Of a stretch of DNA of 5,323 nt, positions 1 through 5,284 are shown one piece after another; the stretch's first letter is position 1, and each line of letters starts with the position of its first letter. Below the pieces are notes generated by a model. The model did not search any database and had not been told where the DNA came from. It worked only from the letters and a program-made list of their open reading frames with translations. A program made the translations under genes and the position numbers. Source of the DNA: Bacillota bacterium (GTDB lineage: Bacteria; Bacillota; Clostridia; Peptostreptococcales; Anaerovoracaceae); contig JAQSXD010000298.1 in the NCBI GenBank assembly GCA_029266295.1, positions 1 through 5,323 on the forward strand, read 5' to 3'.

Positions 1-273
1 GGAATCGGTATGGCAATCTGTGCAAACAAGGTGCCGGGAATACGAGCTGCGGTTTGCCACGATCCATTTTCCGCCGAACGGTCGAGAAAAAGCAATAACG
101 CGCAGATTCTCTGCATGGGAGAACGGGTCATCGGCGTGGAGCTTGCAAAATATATCATTGATGTCTGGATGAACTGTGACTTCGCAGGTGGCGGGTCGGC
201 ACCGAAAGTCGAGCGAATTCAGGAACTGGAACAGGAGCATCTTCGGAGTTTTCATGAGGCTGCTGCACTGTAG
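1..273 (+). CDS. RpiB/LacAB-family sugar-phosphate isomerase, C-terminal part (5' end outside the window)
   Basis: The reading frame is open from base 1 and gives 90 residues ending at TAG 271-273, so roughly the last 60% of a protein of about 150 residues is visible. It begins in the family's GTGIGM motif (visible GIGMAICANK) and continues with GIRAAVCHD and GERVIGVELAKYIIDVW, all typical of ribose-5-phosphate isomerase B and galactose-6-phosphate isomerase. These cytoplasmic enzymes interconvert aldose and ketose phosphates. Two departures stand out. The HND/HNN motif, whose histidine corresponds to His99 of E. coli RpiB, reads SNN (Ser at visible residue 31). The GGRHQxRV phosphate-contact region reads GGGSAPKV (visible 63-70). 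This points to a subfamily other than true RpiB, so no symbol is given. The start at the internal ATG of base 10 is rejected because it lies inside the motif. The gene lies 44 bp upstream of dhaK and is probably in the same operon, which suggests a short-chain sugar phosphate as substrate. Confidence 0.9.
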   Translation, partial: GIGMAICANKVPGIRAAVCHDPFSAERSRKSNNAQILCMGERVIGVELAKYIIDVWMNCDFAGGGSAPKVERIQELEQEHLRSFHEAAAL

Positions 274-305
274 CTTGCCTCAAGAGACCAACGAAACGTA
301 AGAAT

Positions 306-310
306 GGAGG
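306..310 (+). promoter_or_regulatory. Ribosome binding site of dhaK
   Basis: GGAGG lies 7 nt before ATG 318. It supports this start and the reading that the 44-bp gap after the isomerase gene is only a translational spacer; I see no terminator in that gap. Confidence 0.8.
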
Positions 311-317
311 AACTTCA

Positions 318-1328
318 ATGAAGAAAATCATTAACCATGATTCCAATGTGATTGAGGAAATGCTCACCGGATACTTAAAAGCATACAGCCGCTATTACGA
401 GCGAATTGAAGGATTTAATTCGTTTGTTTATAAAGGTAGACGGAAAAACAAGGTTTCTCTCGTCATCGGAGGAGGCAGCGGACATGAACCGCTCTTCGGC
501 GGCTTTGCAGGCAGCGGCCTTGCTGATGCAGTTGCCTGTGGGAATATTTTTGCATCTCCAAATCCGCAGCTCATTGCAGAAACGGCGAAGGCGGTTCATG
601 AAGGAAAAGGGGTGCTATTTCTCTACGGAAATTATGCAGGGGATAATCTCAACTTCGATATGGCGGAGGAACTCTGCGATTTGGAGGATATCCAAGCGGC
701 ACATGTTCGGGTCTGGGATGACTGCGCTTCTGCTCCAAAGGAGAGGATACAGGACAGACGGGGAATCGCTGGAGACGTTTTCGTGATTAAGATTGCAGGT
801 GCTGCCTGTGATGCGGGGCTGGAGCTTGCGGAAGTACTGCGTATCACAGAGAAAGCGAGAGATTCTATCAACACCATCGGACTTGCTACTTCGCCAGGCT
901 CCATACCTGGTCTTGACAAGCCTACGTTTGTGCTTGGAGAGGATGACATCGAATTTGGCATGGGCCTCCACGGAGAGCCGGGAATTGAACGTACTACAAT
1001 GAAGCCTGTAAATGAGTTGGTGGAGAGAATGTATGGAGAGCTGCGCAAAGAGATGGGACTGAAGCGGGCGGACGAAGTCGCTGTCCTTGTAAATGGACTA
1101 GGCTCTACAACCCTTCTCGAATTGAACACGGTCTATTACGAGCTGGATCACCATATGCATACGGATGGGCTCAAGGTACACGATGCTGAGATTAAAAGCT
1201 ATTGTACCTGTCAGGAGATGGGGGGCTTTTCCATTACCATTTTAAAGCTGGACGATGAGCTGAGGGCTTACTATGACACGGCTTGCTGGTCGCCTTACTA
1301 TGCCAGAGAGGAGATCGGGCAGCAATGA
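318..1328 (+). CDS. dhaK: Dihydroxyacetone kinase subunit DhaK (ketose-binding subunit; may act on a tetrulose)
   Basis: This 336-residue protein has the length of a stand-alone DhaK, the subunit that binds the ketose covalently and receives phosphate bound on DhaL. Visible motifs in order are the N-terminal MKKIIN, GGGSGHEP at 51-58 (His56), GNIFASPNP at 75-83, GNYAGDNLNF at 104-113 (Asp109), GIAGDVFVIKIAGAA near 149-163, GMGLHGEPG at 214-222 with His218, and VLVNGLGSTTLLEL at 257-269. His56, Asp109 and His218 match the substrate-handling Asp and His residues of DhaK, including the histidine that forms the hemiaminal with substrate, so it should be catalytic rather than a DhaQ-like sensor. 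NYAGD replaces the more common NYTGD, and the C-terminal segment (CTCQEMGGFSITILKLDDEL, then SPYY) differs from the usual MTSLDMAGFS. It may therefore belong to a subfamily with another substrate, such as erythrulose. The stop codon overlaps the dhaL start. Confidence 0.93.
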   Translation: MKKIINHDSNVIEEMLTGYLKAYSRYYERIEGFNSFVYKGRRKNKVSLVIGGGSGHEPLFGGFAGSGLADAVACGNIFASPNPQLIAETAKAVHEGKGVLFLYGNYAGDNLNFDMAEELCDLEDIQAAHVRVWDDCASAPKERIQDRRGIAGDVFVIKIAGAACDAGLELAEVLRITEKARDSINTIGLATSPGSIPGLDKPTFVLGEDDIEFGMGLHGEPGIERTTMKPVNELVERMYGELRKEMGLKRADEVAVLVNGLGSTTLLELNTVYYELDHHMHTDGLKVHDAEIKSYCTCQEMGGFSITILKLDDELRAYYDTACWSPYYAREEIGQQ

Positions 1329-2122
1329 CAACAAGAACTGAAACGCCAACATTGACGACGATAACACAAACGTCGGCAACACCAACAGCAACAACGATAC
1401 CAATCGATACAGTGACTGCAGCCGCCGTGCTAACGACCCTGACGATTGACCAGACAACGGATATGATTCTATCTGTCTGTGATGCAATCATGGGAAATAA
1501 GGAATACCTTACAGAGATAGACAGCAGAATCGGAGACGGAGATCATGGAATTGGGATGTCTGGCGGTATGGAAAAGGCAAAGGCTGCGCTGGAATCAGGG
1601 CGTCCTTTTGCTGATATCAACAGTATTTTTAAAACCACAGGAATGACAATGCTCAACTCCATGGGAGGCGCGTCGGGAGTCATATTCGGTTCAATGTTTC
1701 TCAGCGGCGCAAAAGGGCTTCCTCCTATGACAGAGCTGAACGGACCAGCGCTGGCTGTCATCTTCAGAAATGCACTGGATGCCATAAAAGCACGAGGCGG
1801 CGCTCGGGTAGGGGATAAGACCATGGTGGATGCCCTGGAGCCAGCAGTGATCGCCATGGATGCGATTGTCACTCTGGAAGGAACCGATTCTTCCAATCTC
1901 ATATTACTGCTGAGCAGTGCAGAGAAAGCAGCACTTGAGGGTGTGGAAAACACAAAAAATTATGCGGCAAAATTCGGCCGGGCCAAGTCCCTGATGGAAC
2001 GCGCCATCGGCTATCAAGATGCAGGCGCAACCTCGGTGGCTATCATTTTCTCGGCAATGTACCGATATGTATCAGAACTCTTCTTCTCTTTATCCTCTCA
2101 TGAAAAGGTTATACTCGAATAA
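1325..2122 (+). CDS. dhaL: Dihydroxyacetone kinase subunit DhaL (nucleotide-binding subunit) with Thr-rich N-terminal extension
   Basis: This 265-residue protein is the nucleotide-binding partner of DhaK. The DhaL fold spans about residues 46-258: IDSRIGDGDHG at 65-75 supplies the three aspartates (66, 71, 73) that hold Mg2+ and ADP/ATP, followed by NSMGGASG at 111-118, RVGDKTMVDAL at 161-171 and GRAKSLMERAIGYQDAGA at 218-235. DhaL is usually about 210 residues. The excess is a low-complexity leader in which 20 of the first 45 residues are Thr. The chosen ATG overlaps the dhaK stop as ATGA, and AGGAG at 1309-1313 lies 11 nt upstream, so coupled translation is likely. An in-frame ATG at 1283 would add 14 residues inside dhaK and is less likely. 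An ATG at 1463 would remove the leader but has no clear ribosome binding site. No DhaM gene is visible, so whether the phosphoryl donor is the PTS or ATP cannot be decided. Confidence 0.92.
   Translation: MTTRTETPTLTTITQTSATPTATTIPIDTVTAAAVLTTLTIDQTTDMILSVCDAIMGNKEYLTEIDSRIGDGDHGIGMSGGMEKAKAALESGRPFADINSIFKTTGMTMLNSMGGASGVIFGSMFLSGAKGLPPMTELNGPALAVIFRNALDAIKARGGARVGDKTMVDALEPAVIAMDAIVTLEGTDSSNLILLLSSAEKAALEGVENTKNYAAKFGRAKSLMERAIGYQDAGATSVAIIFSAMYRYVSELFFSLSSHEKVILE
1328..1459 (+). repeat. Low-complexity ACA/ACG/AAC-rich tract encoding the Thr-rich DhaL leader
   Basis: From just after the DhaL start to about base 1459 the + strand is dominated by ACA, ACG, ACC and AAC triplets, an imperfect triplet-like repeat. 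In the DhaL frame this gives mostly Thr with some Ala, Pro and Ile. In frame 1 the same DNA gives an Asn/Asp-rich stretch, open from about 1342 to a stop near 1447. The flanking kinase sequences show no such bias. Confidence 0.65.
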
Positions 2123-2176
2123 ACCTTCAAAAACTTCAAGATGAATGGGATGAACCTAGAGGAAAACAATTCTCAT

Positions 2177-2218
2177 AAAAAAGCAACGGAATCACAGAAC
2201 GATTCCGTTGCTTTTTTT
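2177..2218 (+). terminator. Rho-independent terminator of the dhaK-dhaL operon
   Basis: The arm GCAACGGAATC (2183-2193) pairs perfectly with GATTCCGTTGC (2201-2211) around a 7-nt loop and is followed by seven T residues (2212-2218). Six A residues before the left arm (2177-2182) can pair with the T tract, so the structure could also work in reverse, but no convergent gene is present. It lies 54 nt after the dhaL stop and separates the two operons. Confidence 0.93.
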
Positions 2219-2219
2219 G

Positions 2220-2237
2220 GAATTCATTCATGAATTC
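2220..2237. repeat. Short inverted repeat after the terminator
   Basis: GAATTCA (2220-2226) and TGAATTC (2231-2237) form a perfect 7-bp inverted repeat with a 4-nt loop, immediately after the terminator T tract. It is AT-rich, has no T run after it, and may be a minor protein site or chance. Confidence 0.4.
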
Positions 2238-2303
2238 AGTCATTTACGATTAACTCCTTCAGAAGACAGTTATTCCGATAGAATCAAAGAATAGACGCAT
2301 TTG

Positions 2304-2397
2304 ACCGCTCGGAATGGAATATTATGTAATTTATGGTTGACAACGGAAGTGTTCTGATGTATATTATATGTAAAATAATGTAAATTAAACGAGCGGT
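2304..2397. repeat. 8-bp inverted repeat flanking the tad-like promoter
   Basis: ACCGCTCG at 2304-2311 is the exact reverse complement of CGAGCGGT at 2390-2397. The arms are GC-rich in an AT-rich region and enclose the whole promoter: one arm lies 25 bp upstream of the -35 box, the other in the transcribed leader 13 bp before the ribosome binding site. They could be paired operator sites, the ends of an invertible segment, or a coincidence. Confidence 0.4.
2337..2365 (+). promoter_or_regulatory. Sigma-A-type promoter of the tad-like operon
   Basis: A perfect -35 box TTGACA (2337-2342) is followed by a 17-bp spacer and the -10 box TATATT (2360-2365), one mismatch from TATAAT. TATTAT at 2362-2367 is an alternative -10 with a 19-bp spacer. 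The predicted start near 2372 gives a leader of about 50 nt. It is the only good promoter seen before the cpaB-like gene, and downstream gene overlaps suggest it drives the whole operon. Confidence 0.75.
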
Positions 2398-2410
2398 GCA
2401 CAATTTGTTA

Positions 2411-2416
2411 AGGGAG
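2411..2416 (+). promoter_or_regulatory. Ribosome binding site that fixes the TTG start of the cpaB-like gene
   Basis: AGGGAG ends 7 nt before TTG 2424. The first in-frame ATG comes only at residue 30, after the membrane segment, so this site decides for the TTG start. Confidence 0.75.
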
Positions 2417-2423
2417 TGGTTAA

Positions 2424-3173
2424 TTGAAGCGAGTAAAATCAATCATTGGAATTCTGCTCATCATTTTGTCTTTAACCAGCCTGTTTCTATGGGAATGGAA
2501 GGGCAGAGAGATGATTCTGCTGCGAGAAGTTCTTGTTGCGAAACATAAAATCGAGATGGGGACGCTGGTGGATGAAAGCATGTTTGAGATAAGAGGGGTG
2601 CCAAAGGACAATCTGATTGAAGGGGCGTTGAAGCCGGAAGAGGCGAGCTTGTTGAAGGGCAAAGTGACAGCACAGCTTATTTCACAAAACAGTCAGATCA
2701 GTAAGGCTTATTTCAGAGAGAATGAGTTTTATCTAAAAGAAGGGGAGGCTATATTTGTCATTGAGCCGGGCTGGATCGCCATGCGGAGCAGTTCCCTTCG
2801 AAGAGGGGATACCGTTCATATCTACGGCAGCAACGGCGGAGGATTCATCGGTTCTTACCGGATTGCCTTTGTAAAGGATGAAGCAGAGCGCGAGATAAGA
2901 GATGTGATGCTTGAAGGCAGGAACTATATTGAAAAAGAGATTCTGGAGAGAACGGACAGTAACTCTATTATCAACCATGTTGAAATCATCACCACATTGG
3001 AGGAGTATGAAAAGCTGGTTGCTTATGTAACCGCAGCTCCCTATGATGCTGGCACGCAAAACAAGATTCCTGCTTCGGAAAACCAGGGCACTGCTTCGGA
3101 GACCCGGGTTCTTGCTTCCGAAACACCGATGTCTCTCATACTAGTGCAAGGAGGAGAAAAAATTGATCCATAA
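2424..3173 (+). CDS. cpaB: CpaB/RcpC-like SAF-domain membrane protein of a Tad (Flp) pilus system
   Basis: This 249-residue protein starts at TTG. It has a short basic N-terminus (KRVK) and a single hydrophobic segment at about residues 7-23, which should anchor it in the membrane with the rest outside. Residues 35-97 fit a SAF domain: EVLVAKHKIEMGTLVDESMF, then GALKPEEASLLKGKVTAQLI and an SKAYF end. Next come AIFVIEPGWIAM (109-120) and RRGDTVHIYG (126-135), the GD-V strand typical of CpaB, and a C-terminal region ending in a MSLILVQ strand. CpaB proteins assist assembly of the Tad pilus at the cell envelope; in Gram-negative bacteria they work with the CpaC secretin, which is absent from the visible part. 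A loop near residues 215-235 holds three 7-residue repeats. Its end overlaps the next gene by 11 bp. FlgA-like or antifreeze-like SAF proteins are alternatives, but the neighbours favour CpaB. Confidence 0.8.
   Translation: MKRVKSIIGILLIILSLTSLFLWEWKGREMILLREVLVAKHKIEMGTLVDESMFEIRGVPKDNLIEGALKPEEASLLKGKVTAQLISQNSQISKAYFRENEFYLKEGEAIFVIEPGWIAMRSSSLRRGDTVHIYGSNGGGFIGSYRIAFVKDEAEREIRDVMLEGRNYIEKEILERTDSNSIINHVEIITTLEEYEKLVAYVTAAPYDAGTQNKIPASENQGTASETRVLASETPMSLILVQGGEKIDP
3069..3125 (+). repeat. Three imperfect 21-bp tandem repeats inside the cpaB-like gene
   Basis: GCTTCGGA occurs at 3072 and 3093, and GCTTCCGA at 3114, with an exact 21-bp spacing. The encoded units are PASENQG, TASETRV and LASETP, with Ala-Ser-Glu fixed every seven residues (217, 224, 231). 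The period keeps the reading frame, so copy number could vary without breaking the gene. Confidence 0.7.
3149..3154 (+). promoter_or_regulatory. Ribosome binding site that fixes the TTG start of the cpaE-like gene
   Basis: A perfect AGGAGG lies inside the end of the cpaB-like gene, 8 nt before TTG 3163. No in-frame ATG occurs before residue 19, which would cut off the P-loop. Confidence 0.8.
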
Positions 3174-3942
3174 TCTGTTTTGTTTTCATGGAGTTGATCA
3201 CAAGGTCGGGACAACCATGGTATCTCAATCAATTGCAGAGGCCATATCTCTTGGCAGCCCCAATCTGAAACTTCTTTTCATCTCAATGAATGGAAGGGAA
3301 AGCGCCGAATATGTAAAAGAAACCCCTATTTCCATCGATGCCATGAAATTTCATATTGACAACAAGATGATCAACGGCAGCGATTTTATGAAAACCTGCA
3401 GTCATAAAGGGAATTTCTATATGATGGCAGGAATCTCCAACGAACTGGAGGCACGGTATTATTATCCGGAGATGGCAAGGTATTTGCTGGAAGAAATTGC
3501 GCCGGAGTTTGACCTCATTTTAGCGGATTGCGGAAATGAGCTCGACAATGGTCTTGCAATAGGAGCCTTATCTGCTGCTGAGGAGATCTTTCTTGTGGCG
3601 ACGCAGCAGGAGACCGGACTCCGTCGTTTCGAAAGAAATAAGAGGATTATGGAGAATCTGGGGCTTGCTGTTTCAGCGTGTATTATTAATAAATACTATG
3701 AACAGGACCCCGTAGGACTTTCTTATCTTGCCGGACGGATGGAGATCGAAAAGGAACGGCTCTGGAAGCTCAACACAGCGGATTATTCCCGTCAGGCAGA
3801 GATGGAATACAAGACGCTTTTGGAATATCGAAATGAGGCTTACACAAAGGATATCGTCACAGTAGCAAATTATATTCTCAGAAAGAATGGGTTTGAGGAA
3901 TTTGCCAAACAAAGGAAAAGCAGATGGAAAAGTTTCATTTAG
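3163..3942 (+). CDS. CpaE/TadZ-like P-loop (ParA/MinD-fold) protein with degenerate Walker A motif
   Basis: This 259-residue protein starts at TTG. It resembles a MinD/ParA-fold domain: a first strand NLFCFHG (4-10), a P-loop-like turn DHKVGTT (12-18), a helix with SQSIAEAIS, a Walker B-like strand EFDLILADCGNELDNG (115-130, Asp122), EEIFLVATQQE (140-150) and SACIINKYYE (171-180). TadZ/CpaE proteins of this fold help position the Tad apparatus at the membrane. The usual KGGxGKT reads DHKVGTT: both standard lysine positions are changed (Asp12, Thr17) and a lysine sits at position 14. Some TadZ/CpaE proteins also lack the second lysine (GGVGATT), but losing both suggests weak or no ATP hydrolysis. 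The N-terminal receiver-like domain of classic CpaE is absent. The gene overlaps both neighbours (11 and 19 bp), so production is probably linked to CpaB and CpaF. Without the context it would only be called a P-loop protein. Confidence 0.75.
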   Translation: MIHNLFCFHGVDHKVGTTMVSQSIAEAISLGSPNLKLLFISMNGRESAEYVKETPISIDAMKFHIDNKMINGSDFMKTCSHKGNFYMMAGISNELEARYYYPEMARYLLEEIAPEFDLILADCGNELDNGLAIGALSAAEEIFLVATQQETGLRRFERNKRIMENLGLAVSACIINKYYEQDPVGLSYLAGRMEIEKERLWKLNTADYSRQAEMEYKTLLEYRNEAYTKDIVTVANYILRKNGFEEFAKQRKSRWKSFI

Positions 3943-5282
3943 GAGATTATATCAGAAATCAGACGACGGAGACTCTTCGAAAAAGCCTAGATTTTCAAAA
4001 GCTTTGCCATAGAGTGAACCTGGAATTCTTGAAAGAATGGGAAAGTGGGAAGGAGAATTTAGATTCCGCTTTAAGGATACAAAAGAAGGCGATTATCGGA
4101 TATGAGAATGAGGTTGCATACTTTAAAAGCAGAATCCTTGAATATATCAAACGGCACGGTGCCGAAAACGCTTCATACCCATCCTGGTATGAAAGCCTTG
4201 AGGACGGGATTTATCAGGAAAACTGGGGCCTTGCAGGGGTTTCTGAGTGGTTCACGGCATCGTTTTCTGAAAGCAGTTCGGCAAAAATTATCGGCGACCG
4301 AATCTATTTTCTGGAAAATGGTCAAATGTGCCTGAAGTCTCAGAGAATCACGAAAGAACGAAGAGAACAGATGATTCGGGCCTTTCTGCTACTAACACCC
4401 GAGGAGCGACTTGATAAGGAAACGCATGAAGTCTATATGCTTGACGGAACGAGGATAACCATATTTGGAGGGGGAATGACGAAAAAGGGTCAGGATGTCA
4501 TCATCTTTCGCCGCTACATTATCCCCAATTACAGTTTTGAAGAGCAGGCGGCAAGAGGTACCATTCCTCAGGAATCCGTTGAACTCTTTAAGACCATGGT
4601 TCGTCTTGGATATAATGTGGCATTTACAGGTGCGGTTAGAACAGCTAAAACCACCTTCCTTTCCACATGGCAGAGCTATGAAGATCCGTCTTTGGAAGGT
4701 GTATTGGTTGAAACAGACCCCGAGATACCGATTCACCAGTTGATGCCGGAAGCACCGATCCTACAGCTGCTGGCTGACAATGAAAAGCTGAAGTATCTGT
4801 CCAAGAATCTTTTAAGAAGCGATGCAGACTACTTTATTCTTGCGGAAGCGAGGGATGGTATCGCGCTGGATACCGCCGTGAAGGTGGCCAGCAAGGGCAC
4901 CAGGCGAATGAAAATCACCTTTCATACAAGAGAACCTCTGGATTTTTGCTACGATGTTGCTTTTGAAATCATTAAGAGCATGGGGGGAGACCTTGAGAAT
5001 ACAGCAAGAAAAGTGGCTGTCAGCTTTGATTACATCTTCCATTTTATTCAGCTGAAAAACAAGAGCCAGAAGCGGTTGAAAGGAATCTATGAATTGAGCC
5101 TAAACAGAGAATTGATGCAGATCAACATCAGGCAGATTTGCAGTTATGACCAGATCTTGGATACATGGAGCTGGGACTGTGTAATCGGCGAAGATAAGAA
5201 AAGGCTTGGAGCAGAAGAAGATTCCGCTGCGTTAGAAATGTTTGAGGAAAGACTTCGCAGTCTATCACAGAAGGGAGCATAG
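3924..5282 (+). CDS. cpaF: CpaF/TadA-like type II/IV secretion ATPase of a divergent Tad system
   Basis: This 452-residue protein is close to the usual CpaF length. Residues 1-80 are charged and mostly helical with no known motif. Residues 100-215 match the CpaF N-terminal domain: GDRIYFLENGQM (124-135), LDGTRITI (173-180) and IFRRYIIPNYSFEEQAARG (194-212). The RecA-like domain follows, with Walker A GAVRTAKTT at 236-244, an acidic box VETDPEIP at 262-269, Walker B YFILAEARDG at 303-312 with the expected catalytic Glu308, and His box KITFHT at 330-335. Such hexameric ATPases power pilus assembly at the cytoplasmic membrane. Walker A has Ala241 where GxxxxGKT has glycine, while Lys242 and Thr243 are kept, so activity is likely but altered. 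The ATG has AAGGA (3912-3916) 7 nt upstream and lies 19 bp inside the cpaE-like gene. The order with CpaB, CpaE and a following gene is typical of tad loci. Confidence 0.88.
   Translation: MEKFHLGDYIRNQTTETLRKSLDFQKLCHRVNLEFLKEWESGKENLDSALRIQKKAIIGYENEVAYFKSRILEYIKRHGAENASYPSWYESLEDGIYQENWGLAGVSEWFTASFSESSSAKIIGDRIYFLENGQMCLKSQRITKERREQMIRAFLLLTPEERLDKETHEVYMLDGTRITIFGGGMTKKGQDVIIFRRYIIPNYSFEEQAARGTIPQESVELFKTMVRLGYNVAFTGAVRTAKTTFLSTWQSYEDPSLEGVLVETDPEIPIHQLMPEAPILQLLADNEKLKYLSKNLLRSDADYFILAEARDGIALDTAVKVASKGTRRMKITFHTREPLDFCYDVAFEIIKSMGGDLENTARKVAVSFDYIFHFIQLKNKSQKRLKGIYELSLNRELMQINIRQICSYDQILDTWSWDCVIGEDKKRLGAEEDSAALEMFEERLRSLSQKGA
5271..5277 (+). promoter_or_regulatory. Ribosome binding site of the gene that begins at 5285
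   Basis: AAGGGAG lies at the very end of the cpaF-like gene, 7 nt before ATG 5285. It supports a real start just 2 nt after the preceding stop codon. Confidence 0.7.
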
Positions 5283-5284
5283 AA

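Larger units (their letters stand above)
2123..2423. other. Intergenic region between the dha operon and the tad-like operon
   Basis: This 301-bp region has no convincing gene on either strand. In order it holds a short leader after the dhaL stop, an intrinsic terminator (2177-2218), a 7-bp inverted repeat (2220-2237), an AT-rich stretch, a sigma-A-type promoter (2337-2365) flanked by an 8-bp inverted repeat (2304-2311 and 2390-2397), and the ribosome binding site of the next gene. I saw no riboswitch core, tRNA or CRISPR repeat. Confidence 0.8.

Noticed and set aside
632..1129. Open reading frame of 165 codons on the - strand inside dhaK
   Set aside because: It lies wholly opposite a well-recognised dhaK, is rich in Ser and Pro as expected for a shadow frame, has no recognisable domain and no clear ribosome binding site.
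1283..1324. Earlier ATG for dhaL that would add 14 residues
   Set aside because: It lies well inside dhaK, the added residues have no similarity to DhaL, and the ATGA overlap at 1325-1328 with AGGAG upstream is a better start.
1314..1334. Programmed frameshift joining dhaK and dhaL into one protein
   Set aside because: No slippery heptamer and no obvious downstream structure were seen; stop-start coupling through ATGA explains the arrangement.
1543..1953. Open reading frame of 136 codons on the - strand inside dhaL
   Set aside because: It is antisense to conserved DhaL motifs and its sequence resembles nothing recognisable; the reverse strand of Ala/Gly/Met-rich coding DNA often stays open.
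2301..2328. Second promoter with TTGACC as -35 box
   Set aside because: The nearest good -10 (TATTAT at 2320) is only 13 bp away, and at normal spacing the -10 is poor; the promoter at 2337-2365 is far better.
2123..2423. Riboswitch or small RNA in the intergenic region
   Set aside because: Apart from the terminator and short hairpins there is no conserved-looking core, and the predicted leader of the second operon is only about 50 nt.
4102..4743. Overlapping frames of about 80 codons inside the cpaF-like gene
   Set aside because: They are out of frame with a clear secretion ATPase, lack domains and good ribosome binding sites, and are best explained as shadows.
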